A stretch of DNA of 34,021 nucleotides from CAYGUK01 sp964352985 (GCA_964352985.1 CAYGUK010000037.1:1-34021), one strand, 5' to 3'; numbered from the stretch's first letter, positions 1 through 9,037 are shown. The notes: generated by a model not told the origin, from the sequence alone. Program-made: numbers and translations.

Positions 1-50
1 ATGATTGCCGGATATTGAGTTCTATATAACAGATGATTTTTTAGAAAGAA

Positions 51-2669
51 TTAGTGTTCTTGAAAATTAAAATAGTCTGACCTAAATATCCAAAATAACG
101 AAATTACTAATGAAAAACCAAATAAAATTACCAGCAAAATTTCAGAGTTTACAAAACCATACATGTATTTTATTACAATGGGACAAGTCAAATTTGATAA
201 ATAATAAATTGTATAATAACGTACGGAAATAGAGAAATTCTGTTTTGGGTCACCACTTGAAAAAGTCATAAGATAACTTCTAAATGCAGTAAACATAAAG
301 ATTTCACCAACAGTCCAAATTATAAATGATAAATATACAAATATTAAATTATTAAAAATCGGCAATACTGCTCCAAACCCAATTAATGATAATCCAAGTG
401 CTGCAGAATATTGCCTCTCTAATCTTTCAATAAAATACTTTGAGATAGGAAATTGAAACAAGACAACAGATAAGCTATTAATTATCATAAATAGCGAGAA
501 CAAGTCAGAGCTTATTTTATAGTGATCATGAATAAAATAAGCATATAGATTTGGAATTTGCATAAAAACAATCAATGATAATAGGATCATTATGAAAAAA
601 ATAATTGGCTTTTTTAATATGGCTTTACTGTTTTGTGTATTATTATAATTCTCATTCGATATCCTTTGCCGAATATTAACGAACTCTAACAGACAGGCTA
701 AAACTAAAACGCTTGAAAAAATATAAAATATATTAAAATGTTTATCATGCCAAAACGCAAACAATAAGAATGTTAGTGTCATACCAATATTCTGAAACCA
801 ACGCTGCAACGATGAATGTTCTTCTTTATTTTTGTTAAACGTGTTGCCATTCATGATCGACATATTTAAAGAACCAAATGAACTAGCAATTATTCCAAGG
901 ATAAAAATAACAAAGAGCATTAGATTATAATCTTTAAAGTTCGCTAACCCTACTAGAAGTATTGATGCAATAAAACCTGATATAATTAGCAAAAGTCTTT
1001 CTGTGGCGATGTTTCCTAGTATTAAAATTTTTAGCGCATGTTTTAATAACCTGACATAACTCAACATGCCAACTGCACGTCCAACAAGATATAATGAAAC
1101 AAGAAATGTCGCTTTTACATATGTGAAATGATATACATCAACGAAATAAACTGGAAGAATCAAATAGAATCCAGAGATAACCGAAAACAACATCCAGCAT
1201 ATATAATCTGTTAGTATTAAATTAAAGTTTGATTTTTCTATTTCCCTTAGCCTATATAAAACTGAACCTTCACAAAGAATAGTTTTATAAATCAAAAAAC
1301 ATATAACGCCAACGATAGCTAATAAAATCGTTATATCGCGAAATATATTGTTATAAGTTAATAACGAAATCATATTATGAGATTCTGAAACAGGTGTAAG
1401 AAATTTTAATAATAACCCAGATACAACACTACCCACACACAACGGGATAACACAAAACCCTGTCATTAATGTTTGTTTATTCTTCGGCACAAACTCACCA
1501 ACTATTGAATAAAGCATCGGAGCAATAAGTATTTCACCAATACTCTGGAATATTAAATATAGAATTGGGAAAATAGCCGGGATTTTAGATTGAGCATAAT
1601 ATTTTGTCCCAATATACAAAAACAAGGTTGCCACAAAGATACAAGAAAATGAAGTAAAAAAAATTGAGACAGTACTTTTCATGAAATATAAATTTTTAAC
1701 TCGCTTATAGAGCATAGCTAACATCGGGCAACCCACGATTATTAGAAGAGAATTTATACTACCAAACCATTGTGGTGCTAATTTAATTCCGAACAATGTT
1801 AAATCAACGTAATTATTTAAATAATTGAAAAATATTGTTGGTGTAATAAAATATGCAGCCCAAAAGAATATTGCAATAATCAATAAAAATGCAAAAAAGA
1901 AAATGCCATATGAATTTAGCTTCACTGAACTTCTAATAATCCAAGCTATAGATAAAAAACCAAACGTTAATACTACTAAGCTGGCAGAAACACTATTGCT
2001 TAACAGAATATATGTCGCCAAAATTGATATAAAAAGTAATGATAACACTAACAAATGATTTTCATTTTTCAAATCATTTGCTTTCACTTCCATTAATTTA
2101 TAATAATAAACAAAAATCACGATATTAAAAAACAAAAAACATGCTGATATTATCATCAAAATATTAAAATAATTAATGCCATAATACCCACTTAGAAAAT
2201 ACCCGAGAGTGAATCCAAAATTGATTGCAGCATAACTCCATAAAAAAGAACGCTCACGCCCTGTATCATTTGCATTATACATTTTAGTAATTAAAATATT
2301 AATGCTCGTCACATTTGTAACAGTGCCGATTAAAAAAAGTGAAAGTCCAAAAAGAAATACATGTAGATTTCTATTAAGTAAAATTAGTAAACCAATACAT
2401 TGAATTAAATTACAAAGAATATAAATTCGTTTATTGGATATATATTTATTTGTAATAGCTCCACCAACTATTGGCAAAATATAACCGATACTAATGAACA
2501 CCCCAACCGTTGATGCAGAACGCGTCGCGGACATATTCATTTTTTCAGATAAGAATAAACTTAAGCTTCCGTAAAAAACTACATATCCAACAGACCATAA
2601 AACTCGTATAGCAAATAATAGAGCAAGGGGCTTAATATTTTTATATCTACAAGATAAGTTAATATCCAT
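51..2669 (-). CDS. Double-length MFS transporter (two fused MFS units, POT-like first half)
   Basis: Predicted inner-membrane secondary transporter of about 872 residues, roughly twice the usual MFS length and with about 24 hydrophobic segments. The first half (about residues 1-475) has the layout of peptide/POT-type MFS proteins, including a GGAITNKYISNKR loop after the second helix. The proton-coupling ExxERFxYY motif of true POT proteins is absent from helix 1, where the sequence reads FAIRVLWSVGYVVFY. A second MFS unit follows the charged LREIEKS linker. The substrate cannot be deduced. The frame is open upstream to 2819, but I prefer the ATG at 2667-2669: the extra 50 residues are unlike an MFS N-terminus, and a TATAAT-like box at 2731-2736 would start transcription downstream of the longer start. 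Very AT-rich and beside an integrase, so probably acquired. Confidence 0.8.
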   Translation of the reverse strand: MDINLSCRYKNIKPLALLFAIRVLWSVGYVVFYGSLSLFLSEKMNMSATRSASTVGVFISIGYILPIVGGAITNKYISNKRIYILCNLIQCIGLLILLNRNLHVFLFGLSLFLIGTVTNVTSINILITKMYNANDTGRERSFLWSYAAINFGFTLGYFLSGYYGINYFNILMIISACFLFFNIVIFVYYYKLMEVKANDLKNENHLLVLSLLFISILATYILLSNSVSASLVVLTFGFLSIAWIIRSSVKLNSYGIFFFAFLLIIAIFFWAAYFITPTIFFNYLNNYVDLTLFGIKLAPQWFGSINSLLIIVGCPMLAMLYKRVKNLYFMKSTVSIFFTSFSCIFVATLFLYIGTKYYAQSKIPAIFPILYLIFQSIGEILIAPMLYSIVGEFVPKNKQTLMTGFCVIPLCVGSVVSGLLLKFLTPVSESHNMISLLTYNNIFRDITILLAIVGVICFLIYKTILCEGSVLYRLREIEKSNFNLILTDYICWMLFSVISGFYLILPVYFVDVYHFTYVKATFLVSLYLVGRAVGMLSYVRLLKHALKILILGNIATERLLLIISGFIASILLVGLANFKDYNLMLFVIFILGIIASSFGSLNMSIMNGNTFNKNKEEHSSLQRWFQNIGMTLTFLLFAFWHDKHFNIFYIFSSVLVLACLLEFVNIRQRISNENYNNTQNSKAILKKPIIFFIMILLSLIVFMQIPNLYAYFIHDHYKISSDLFSLFMIINSLSVVLFQFPISKYFIERLERQYSAALGLSLIGFGAVLPIFNNLIFVYLSFIIWTVGEIFMFTAFRSYLMTFSSGDPKQNFSISVRYYTIYYLSNLTCPIVIKYMYGFVNSEILLVILFGFSLVISLFWIFRSDYFNFQEH

Positions 2670-2730
2670 ATAATCGTTACATTCCTGAATAAAGGCATAT
2701 ATAATAAGCACGATGATTTTAATGGTGTAT

Positions 2731-2736
2731 ATTATA
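2731..2736 (-). promoter_or_regulatory. Candidate -10 box for the double MFS gene
   Basis: On the minus strand this reads TATAAT, about 60 bases upstream of the preferred ATG. No good -35 lies at 16-18 bases; a TTTACA lies at 20. If used, transcription would begin near 2724, inside the N-terminal extension, which supports the shorter protein. Confidence 0.35.
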
Positions 2737-2842
2737 CATTTATTTAATGTAAATAGTGTAAAGATATTAGTATCTAATTTGCAATAACTATGTAAATTGC
2801 ATATGACAGACCTGAACATTTATTTTAGATGTATTAATTGTT

Positions 2843-2870
2843 TTGAAATACATTTCTGTTGTATTATAAT
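2843..2870 (+). promoter_or_regulatory. Promoter of the DUF4224-integrase pair
   Basis: TTGAAA at 2843-2848, a 16-base spacer, then a perfect TATAAT at 2865-2870. It lies about 30 bases before the first gene, whose ATG at 2902 is preceded by a GAGGA ribosome-binding site. It faces away from the MFS gene, so the two units are divergent. Confidence 0.6.
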
Positions 2871-2901
2871 AAATAAATGTCATTCAGTATGAGGATTCTC
2901 A

Positions 2902-3129
2902 ATGTTTTTATCTAAATCCGAACTTGCAAGCTTAACTGGAGCTAAGAAATTTCATTTGCAAAGAAACTGGTTAATAGAGCGAGGGTATCCTTTTGAGATA
3001 AGACTCGATGGCTCCCCTGTAGTTTCAAAAGACTTTATTTTATCAAAATTAAATAAAAGTATCCGTTCTCCGATAAAAAACCGTGTCAATTTAGATGCTT
3101 TAAGAAAAATACAAGATGCCACCGCATAG
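2902..3129 (+). CDS. DUF4224-family small protein, probable excisionase/regulator of the integrase
   Basis: A 75-residue protein. The N-terminal 45 residues match the DUF4224 pattern seen beside phage-type integrases: FLSKSELASLTG, then a QRNWL helix, then GYPFEIRLDGSPVV. The fold is expected to be a small DNA-binding helix-turn-helix, and its usual position directly before an integrase suggests a role as excisionase or repressor; that role is inferred. The ATG has a GAGGA ribosome-binding site and a good promoter. Its last 14 bases overlap the integrase start, which implies translational coupling. The C-terminal third (KNRVNLDALRKI) is basic and helical. Confidence 0.75.
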   Translation: MFLSKSELASLTGAKKFHLQRNWLIERGYPFEIRLDGSPVVSKDFILSKLNKSIRSPIKNRVNLDALRKIQDATA

Positions 3130-4141
3130 AAAAAAGAAAAATTTACATCTCCCACCTAATATACATTTTAAACATGGCAACTATTTTCACGTATTTTCTG
3201 TTGAAGACAAAGAAAAAAAAAGAATAAGAAAATGGAAAAAAATAGGTGGCGATTTATCTGATGTTTATGAATATTTAAAATCACAAAATTTACCGAAGAA
3301 TAAAATCGATACAATGGAGAAATTAATTGCTCGATATATGTTCGAGGTTTCTCCTAAAAAGAAAAAAAGAACTCATCTAAATGAAAAATATAATCAAAAA
3401 TTCTTACATGCTGCCTTTGATTCTTTTATACCTAGTGAAATTTCAGCCGTTGATATATATGAATATATGGATGAAAGAGCCAAACACTCAGAAATTATGG
3501 CAAATCGTGAATTATCATTACTATCGCAAATTTTTATTTCAGGTATTAGATGGGGAATTGTGAAATCTAATCCATGTAAAGATGTAGTTCCCTTTACTGA
3601 ATATCCCAGAGAGCATTATATTGAAGACCATGAGTTCAAAGCAGTTCTCAATGTTGCGCCACCATTAATTAAATTAGTTATGGAGTTTGGATATTTAACA
3701 GGTTTAAGAATTGGAGATATATTATCAGTCGAAAAATCAGAAATTACAAAAGATGGTTTAAAAATAATATTAAATAAAACAAGCCGCTCTTCACAAATGA
3801 AAATTTTAATGGAATGGTCTCAAAAACTAAAAGAATGTGTCGAAAATTTGTTGACAATAAAATATGGTAAAAGTGGAAAATATCTCGTTACAAATAGATC
3901 TGGAAAACCATACACCTATAATGGATTTAGTACTTTATGGCAACGTTTCATAACTGAGAAAGTTTTAGAAAAAGGAATTTTAAGCGCTGATCGACGTTTT
4001 ACTTTTAATGACATTCGAGCAAAAACAGGTACCGATCTCGATGATATTTATAAATCTAGTAAAATGTTAGGGCACACAACAGAATATACAACAAGACGAC
4101 ACTACATTCGGAATTATATTCGAGTTCAACCATTGATGTAG
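3116..4141 (+). CDS. Phage-type tyrosine recombinase / integrase
   Basis: A 341-residue site-specific recombinase, likely the enzyme that inserted this segment into the neighbouring tRNA gene. The basic N-terminus (residues 1-45) would be the arm-binding region, residues about 60-170 the core-binding SAM-like domain, and the rest the catalytic domain. Visible catalytic residues are R198 in TGLRIGDI, K221 in LNKTS, R301 in NDIRAKTGT, H320 in MLGHT and the nucleophile Y330 in RRHYIRN. The first histidine of the HxxR box is N298 here. This is a tolerated but uncommon position, so the enzyme may still be active. It overlaps the DUF4224 gene by 14 bases and ends 83 bases from the 3' end of tRNA-Thr, the classical island arrangement. 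Confidence 0.92.
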   Translation: MPPHRKKKNLHLPPNIHFKHGNYFHVFSVEDKEKKRIRKWKKIGGDLSDVYEYLKSQNLPKNKIDTMEKLIARYMFEVSPKKKKRTHLNEKYNQKFLHAAFDSFIPSEISAVDIYEYMDERAKHSEIMANRELSLLSQIFISGIRWGIVKSNPCKDVVPFTEYPREHYIEDHEFKAVLNVAPPLIKLVMEFGYLTGLRIGDILSVEKSEITKDGLKIILNKTSRSSQMKILMEWSQKLKECVENLLTIKYGKSGKYLVTNRSGKPYTYNGFSTLWQRFITEKVLEKGILSADRRFTFNDIRAKTGTDLDDIYKSSKMLGHTTEYTTRRHYIRNYIRVQPLM

Positions 4142-4165
4142 ACAAACAACGTTTATGTAGACAAA
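4136..4165 (+). repeat. Pair of 11-bp direct repeats just after the integrase
   Basis: ATGTAGACAAA occurs at 4136-4146, overlapping the integrase stop codon, and again at 4155-4165, a 19-base period. The place between int and the tRNA attachment point is where arm-type integrase sites normally sit, so they may be integrase or Xis binding sites. That function is inferred. Confidence 0.45.
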
Positions 4166-4223
4166 GGCAAAATATTATGGAAACAAAAAATGATTATAAC
4201 TTATTGAGAAATCAGGGAAAAAT

Positions 4224-4243
4224 TGGTGCTGGCACACGGACTC
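4224..4243. other. Probable chromosomal attachment site (tRNA-Thr 3' end)
   Basis: The last bases of tRNA-Thr, beside a tyrosine integrase, form the expected island/chromosome junction. I found no second copy of this sequence in positions 1-4200, so the other junction must lie left of the window. The exact core length cannot be fixed from one end. Confidence 0.4.
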
Positions 4244-4299
4244 GAACCGCGGACCGGCTGATTACAAATCAGCTGCTCTACCAACTGAGCTACGCCAGC
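4224..4299 (-). tRNA. tRNA-Thr (anticodon TGT)
   Basis: A complete 76-base cloverleaf on the minus strand. The acceptor stem GCTGGCG pairs with TGCCAGC; the D-loop region reads TAGCTCAGTTGGTAGAGC; the anticodon loop TTTGTAA carries TGT; the T-arm has GGTTCGAGTCC. Discriminator A and an encoded CCA end the gene. Its 3' end points at the integrase, so this tRNA is the probable insertion site of the island and the 3' end has been kept intact. Confidence 0.97.
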
Positions 4300-4313
4300 A
4301 TTAATAAAATCTT

Positions 4314-4341
4314 AAAAATAGATGCACTTATATCTGCATCT
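4314..4341 (-). terminator. Rho-independent terminator of birA-coaX
   Basis: Minus-strand stem AGATGCA / TGCATCT with an 8-base loop, followed by TATTTTTAAG. It lies between the coaX stop and tRNA-Thr, so it would end the birA-coaX transcript before the tRNA. A second stem (GCTATTCT / AGAATAGC, 4350-4379) precedes it. Confidence 0.55.
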
Positions 4342-4405
4342 GAGAGCATGCTATTCTATTTAAAATCGATCAGAATAGCAATATCCAATATCAAAATATG
4401 GCGAA

Positions 4406-5173
4406 TTAGGATGTTGAGGTATTGTTGTGAGTTTCAGCATATTCTATCATTCCATGAAAAATCAAATGTTCTTCTAGCTGATAATTTTTTGCTTTTATTG
4501 CCATGAATTGGTCTGCGTTACCGCCGGTTAACAGGCAGTGTATATTTTCAGAAATATTATTTTCAAGCCAAGTCATCACTTGGTTGACGAATCCAATTAG
4601 CATGTGGGCTGAACCCTGCTGAATGCAATTTAATGTGTCTTGCCCTAAAAACAAATTTTGTTGATCGAGTGTAACAATTTTATCGCCAGCATGATGAGTC
4701 AATTCCATCATGCTTTCTTGTAATAATCGTAAACCAGGTACAATTAATCCACCTTGATGTTGATCATTTTTAGTTAACACATCGACAGTTAACGCTGTGC
4801 CAAGACTCACGATGGCTAAATCTTTTTTAGGAACTAAACGCCTACCACCAATTAAATATAACCAACGATCAATACCTAATTGTTCAGAATGTTGATAACC
4901 ATTTTTTATGGTTTTAAAATTTTTTTCAACTTTTAAAAAATAGCAAGGACATCCCCAATGTTCATTTACCCAGGAAGAAAGTCTATCTGCAAATAAATGA
5001 CTTGCTACATTCGCAACAAAAACACGTTCAGGATGATTTACATTTTCAAAAGCTTGATTAAAGACATGATCAGGTGTCATGTTTAAATGACTAATGGCGT
5101 TGCCAAATTTAAACGTTGATTGAAAACATCCCCATTTTAAGCGTGAATTTCCGATATCAACAAATAAAATCAT
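4406..5173 (-). CDS. coaX: Type III pantothenate kinase
   Basis: Catalyses ATP-dependent phosphorylation of pantothenate, the first step of coenzyme A synthesis, in the cytoplasm. The 255-residue length is typical. The family's ASKHA phosphate-binding motif is DIGNSRLKW at residues 6-14. GIDRW is the pantothenate-binding signature, SLGTALTVDV the second phosphate motif and LTGGNAD the adenosine site near the C-terminus. CoaX enzymes need a monovalent cation and are not feedback-inhibited by CoA, unlike CoaA; that is family knowledge. Its ATG overlaps the birA TGA by four bases, so the two are translationally coupled. A hairpin terminator follows. Confidence 0.95.
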   Translation of the reverse strand: MILFVDIGNSRLKWGCFQSTFKFGNAISHLNMTPDHVFNQAFENVNHPERVFVANVASHLFADRLSSWVNEHWGCPCYFLKVEKNFKTIKNGYQHSEQLGIDRWLYLIGGRRLVPKKDLAIVSLGTALTVDVLTKNDQHQGGLIVPGLRLLQESMMELTHHAGDKIVTLDQQNLFLGQDTLNCIQQGSAHMLIGFVNQVMTWLENNISENIHCLLTGGNADQFMAIKAKNYQLEEHLIFHGMIEYAETHNNTSTS

Positions 5174-6147
5174 CCGATTTCAGCTTCTTTAACACTCACT
5201 TCACCACTGTAAAACGTGTGAAGTTTATCACCTTCTTTGAGGAGTAAATTGCCATGGCTATCGATGCCTGCACCGATTCCTTGTAAAACACCATTACAAG
5301 TTTGCACAACAATCTTTTGATCAAAGATAGCATCAAATTTTTGCCAGTCATGCGTAAAACCATTTAATCCAACATGTTGAAATTGAGGTAGCGCAGTTAA
5401 TAATTCATCAAGCACTAAGCCCGCAATTCGATTTCTCGAAGGTGTGCTACCAATAATACTCGCGACATCTGTCCAAGGTTGATTAATTTGTAATTCATAA
5501 TCTTTTGGCATTTCAGTATTAATACCAATACCAAGAATAACTTGGCAAGGTCCACTGACATCACCACTGATTTCGACTAAAATACCACCTAATTTACGGC
5601 CATGATACATTATATCATTTGGCCACTTTAAACCTATATTTGTTGTACCAAATCGTTGTAGTGCTTTTATGACAGCAATTCCCGCAACAAGACTTAAGCC
5701 ACCTAAACGCGATGGTCCCATATTAAATTTCCACAACATCGATAAATATACATTGCGAGCATATGGTGAAACCCATTCGCGACCATGACGACCACGACCT
5801 GATAACTGTTGTTCTGCAATGCAAACATGTCCACTTTTAATATCATTTTGAGTTAACAAATATTTATTAGTTGAATCGATGGATTCAAGCACATCAAGTG
5901 TTGATAATTTTTCTGCATTTTGTTGACTAAGATTATTTGTGATCGACTCTTTATTTAATAACTCTATTCCACCTGGAATTCTGTATCCTCTACCACGTAC
6001 TATATGAAGTTCAACGCCTATGTCCGCACAGTTTTTTAAAATTTTCCATACTGCACTCCGACTAATTCCGAGTGTTTCTCCTACGTGTTGGCCCGAATGA
6101 AAATTACCATCAGCTAAAATTTCTAAGATTCGATGCAATTGTCCCAT
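5170..6147 (-). CDS. birA: Biotin-protein ligase / biotin operon repressor
   Basis: Bifunctional BirA of 325 residues. It activates biotin to biotinyl-AMP and transfers it to the biotin carboxyl carrier subunit of acetyl-CoA carboxylase; when idle it can repress biotin genes. Residues 1-65 form a winged helix (SGQHVGETLGISRSAVWKIL), so this is the DNA-binding class. The catalytic domain shows GRGRHGREW (adenylate/biotin loop), KWPNDIM and KLGGILVEISG. The C-terminal SH3-like domain ends LHTFYSGEVSV. No biotin synthesis gene is in the window, so any repressor target lies elsewhere. It is the first gene of a pair with coaX, a pairing seen in several bacteria. Confidence 0.96.
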   Translation of the reverse strand: MGQLHRILEILADGNFHSGQHVGETLGISRSAVWKILKNCADIGVELHIVRGRGYRIPGGIELLNKESITNNLSQQNAEKLSTLDVLESIDSTNKYLLTQNDIKSGHVCIAEQQLSGRGRHGREWVSPYARNVYLSMLWKFNMGPSRLGGLSLVAGIAVIKALQRFGTTNIGLKWPNDIMYHGRKLGGILVEISGDVSGPCQVILGIGINTEMPKDYELQINQPWTDVASIIGSTPSRNRIAGLVLDELLTALPQFQHVGLNGFTHDWQKFDAIFDQKIVVQTCNGVLQGIGAGIDSHGNLLLKEGDKLHTFYSGEVSVKEAEIG

Positions 6148-6371
6148 GAATATTTTCTCTTTTCGTTAGTGAATGTATCAGTTAAAAAAATGCGAAAACT
6201 CAACCTTAAAATTTCAATATTAGAATAACTATAATATTGTACTTGGTGACTGCAAGCAAGCGAGATACAACAAAACTGACAACCGTCAAACGACATTCAC
6301 CGCAGACGTTACTAATTCATAAATAGCAAAAAATCCTGGAAGACTACCAGTCGTTTGAAAAAAATATTAGA
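6148..6371. other. Intergenic region between betB and birA
   Basis: A 224-base gap with no convincing gene. Near 6333-6349 the minus strand has a short CTGG/CCAG stem followed by GATTTTTTGC, a weak candidate terminator for the aldehyde dehydrogenase. The right half should hold the birA promoter of its downstream neighbours, but no clean -35/-10 pair stands out. Confidence 0.3.
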
Positions 6372-7805
6372 CTAACCCAATTCATCTAATTCAACATAAA
6401 CTGATTTCAATCGCGTATATTCTTCTAATGCTTGACGCCCACCTTCTAAACCAAATCCAGATTGTTTAAATCCACCAAAAGGAACTTGATTTGCCATCGT
6501 GTTATAGGAATTTATCCAGCACATTCCCGCTTGTAATTGATTAATAACACGGTGAGCTCGTTTAATATCACAACTAAAAACACCTGCAGCTAAACCATAA
6601 GGTGTTGCATTCGCACGTTTAATCACTTCTTCTTCTGTATCAAAAGTTAAAATTGAAACGACGGGACCAAAAATTTCTTCACGACAGATTTTCATTTCAT
6701 CTTTGCAATCATCAAATACAGTCGGTTCAAGATAATTTCCAGGTTGATTTAGTCTTTTACCACCACATAAAATTTTTGCGCCTTGTGCTATTCCATGTTC
6801 TATATAGTTAAGCACTTTTTCACAATGGTTATTTGAAATTAATGCGCCCATTTCAGTATTCGGATCGAGCGGATCGCCGATTTTTAATACCATAACTTTC
6901 GGAATAAATTTATCTAAAAATAATTGTTTAATACTGTGATGAACAAATACCCGAGTACCATTACTGCAGACTTCACCCTGACTATAAAAATTACCATTCA
7001 TTGCCCCTAATACAGCTTGATCTATATTTGCATCGGGAAAAATAATTAAAGGCGATTTTCCGCCTAATTCACAGGTAACACGTTTTAAATTCTGGCTTGC
7101 TGCCGCCATCACTTTTTTTCCGGTGGGAACTGATCCCGTAATTGAAATTTTACCAATTTCATCATGCTCTGCTAACCATTGACCAACTTCACCATCACCT
7201 AGCACAATATTTAAAACACCAGGTGGTAAACCCGCTTCAGAAAAAATTTCTGCCATAAGTAAAATAGTTGATGGCGTCATTTCTGACGGTTTAAAAATCA
7301 TGGCATTACCCGCAGCTAATGCCGGTGCTATTTTAAATAAGGCTATAAATAAAGGATAATTCCAAGCACCAATGCCGGCAACTAACCCTATTGGTTCACG
7401 ACGTGTAAAAGCAAATGAATTTCGACACGTCATATAATTCCCTTCAAGGGTCACCGCTAATTTTGCGTAATATTCTATTGCAGAAACACATCCTGGAATA
7501 TCATCATTTAATGCTTCAGTAATAGGTTTACCGGTATCGACAACTTCGATATGTGCAAATTCTTCAATTCTTGTTTTTAGTATTGCTGCAGCTTTTAGTA
7601 AAACATCACTTCGTTCTGCCGCACTATATTGCGACCAAACCGCAAAACCTTCGAGACCACTTTCAACCGCACGCAGAAAAGTTTGACGACTCGTTTTATT
7701 GATGTCATTTATTTTTTCATTATTTGCAGGATTAATATTGGCAATAAAATTATTTTCAACTTCTTTTATATATTCGCCATGAATATAAGCATTAAGCACG
7801 TTCAT
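6372..7805 (-). CDS. betB: Betaine-aldehyde dehydrogenase-like NAD(P)-dependent aldehyde dehydrogenase
   Basis: An aldehyde dehydrogenase of 477 residues, co-linear with E. coli BetB through most of its length (GIGAWNYP, NAMIFKPSEMTP, LGGKSPLI, REEIFGPV). The general base Glu is in TCELGGKSP and the catalytic Cys in GEVCSNGTRV. The cofactor region is ISITGSVPTGKKVM. BetB oxidises betaine aldehyde to glycine betaine. No betA or betaine transporter is nearby; instead the ATG overlaps the hutI stop by four bases, so it is co-translated with histidine catabolism. It may therefore act on another amino-aldehyde. Family assignment is strong, substrate assignment is not. Confidence 0.85.
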   Translation of the reverse strand: MNVLNAYIHGEYIKEVENNFIANINPANNEKINDINKTSRQTFLRAVESGLEGFAVWSQYSAAERSDVLLKAAAILKTRIEEFAHIEVVDTGKPITEALNDDIPGCVSAIEYYAKLAVTLEGNYMTCRNSFAFTRREPIGLVAGIGAWNYPLFIALFKIAPALAAGNAMIFKPSEMTPSTILLMAEIFSEAGLPPGVLNIVLGDGEVGQWLAEHDEIGKISITGSVPTGKKVMAAASQNLKRVTCELGGKSPLIIFPDANIDQAVLGAMNGNFYSQGEVCSNGTRVFVHHSIKQLFLDKFIPKVMVLKIGDPLDPNTEMGALISNNHCEKVLNYIEHGIAQGAKILCGGKRLNQPGNYLEPTVFDDCKDEMKICREEIFGPVVSILTFDTEEEVIKRANATPYGLAAGVFSCDIKRAHRVINQLQAGMCWINSYNTMANQVPFGGFKQSGFGLEGGRQALEEYTRLKSVYVELDELG

Positions 7806-9037
7806 GTTTTTATTCCTTTATTTAAAATTAAATTACCTTGTTTGACGACAGCGAAACAAGGGTTAAATGCAATTCGATAGCATAGTTCAGCCGGTTCAGT
7901 AATATCCCATAATACAAAATCACATTGTTTATTTATTTCAATACTACCAATCTCATTAGCCATGCCTAATGCTTTAGCGGCATTAATTGTCACAGATTGT
8001 AACACTTCTTCAGGTGTTAGCTTGAATAAAACACAAGCCATATTCATCACCAATAATAAAGAACTGCATGGACTACTGCCAGGATTACAATCCGTCGCAC
8101 ATGCGATGGGAACATGATATTGCCGAAAAAGATCTATTGGTGGTAATTTTTTTTCATGCAAAAAATAAAAAGCCGCAGGCAATAATACCGCGACGGTACC
8201 TGATTCACTAATTGCTTTTACCCCTGGTTCACTAATATATTCCAAATGATCAACAGATAGTGCTTGATAGTTTGCCGCCATCATTGCACCTTGTTGGTCT
8301 GATAATTGTTCCGCGTGTAATTTAACTGGCAAATTATTTTTTCTTGCTGCCATAAATAATTTTTCGATTTGTGCTTGATTAAATGCAATTGATTCACAAA
8401 ACCCATCAACTGCATCAACACAATTTTGTGCTAACGCTGCTGGTAACATTTTATTTATTATAAAATCGATATAATCATCATTGTTGTTAAATTCTGGTGG
8501 TAAAGCATGAGCGGCTAAAAACGTTTTTTGTACGGTTAAAGGAAGAAGTCGTTCAACATCGTTTGCAACGTTTAACATTTTAATTTCATTGTCGATATCC
8601 AATCCATAACCCGATTTAATTTCAATCGTGGTTACACCTTCAGACATGAGCTGTTGAATTCTAGGGAGACTTTCATCAAATAATTGTTGACTTGATAGGT
8701 TTCTCGTCTTTTTCACAGTAGATATAATACCACCACCTTGTTTGGCTATTTCAGCATAACTCGCACCATGTAACTTTTGACGAAACTCATTGGCACGTTG
8801 TCCTCCATGAACAATATGTGTGTGACAATCAATCAAACCAGGTGTCATCCATTTGCCCTGACAATCGTAGACAAATTCGCAATTTTGTGTCGCCCCCTGG
8901 GGTAAATCACTCGTTAAACCAACCCAATTTATCATCCCATTACGACATATTAACGTTGCGTTTTTTAATATTTCTCCAGTCATCGTCATAATGTTAACGT
9001 TCTGCCATAAACTGACATGATCTTTTGTGTTATTCAT
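7802..9037 (-). CDS. hutI: Imidazolonepropionase
   Basis: Hydrolyses 4-imidazolone-5-propionate to N-formimino-L-glutamate, step three of histidine breakdown. A 411-residue amidohydrolase-superfamily protein of normal length. Metal-binding HTH is in GLIDCHTHIVHGG, the further ligand His in KLHAEQLSDQ and SVDHLEY, and the catalytic Asp in ATDCNPGSSP. The product is the substrate of HutG, encoded divergently 203 bases away. It shares a four-base overlap with the aldehyde dehydrogenase downstream. The start follows a GGAG and a closer GAGG sequence; the closer one is only one base away, so the former is the likelier ribosome site. Confidence 0.96.
   Translation of the reverse strand: MNNTKDHVSLWQNVNIMTMTGEILKNATLICRNGMINWVGLTSDLPQGATQNCEFVYDCQGKWMTPGLIDCHTHIVHGGQRANEFRQKLHGASYAEIAKQGGGIISTVKKTRNLSSQQLFDESLPRIQQLMSEGVTTIEIKSGYGLDIDNEIKMLNVANDVERLLPLTVQKTFLAAHALPPEFNNNDDYIDFIINKMLPAALAQNCVDAVDGFCESIAFNQAQIEKLFMAARKNNLPVKLHAEQLSDQQGAMMAANYQALSVDHLEYISEPGVKAISESGTVAVLLPAAFYFLHEKKLPPIDLFRQYHVPIACATDCNPGSSPCSSLLLVMNMACVLFKLTPEEVLQSVTINAAKALGMANEIGSIEINKQCDFVLWDITEPAELCYRIAFNPCFAVVKQGNLILNKGIKT

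Noticed and set aside
5..67. Short open stretch at the left edge (LPDIEFYITDDFLERISVLEN-like, split here by the reading start)
   Set aside because: It begins after an in-frame stop, has only 21 codons and overlaps the MFS 3' end. It could be the end of a gene but cannot be supported.
1741..1780. Second attachment copy for the tRNA-Thr island
   Set aside because: Only seven bases (TGGTGCT) match the tRNA end, expected by chance.
4177..4506. Plus-strand open frame across tRNA-Thr and the end of coaX
   Set aside because: It reads through a complete tRNA on the other strand and the coaX tail; it has no ribosome site and no protein-like composition.
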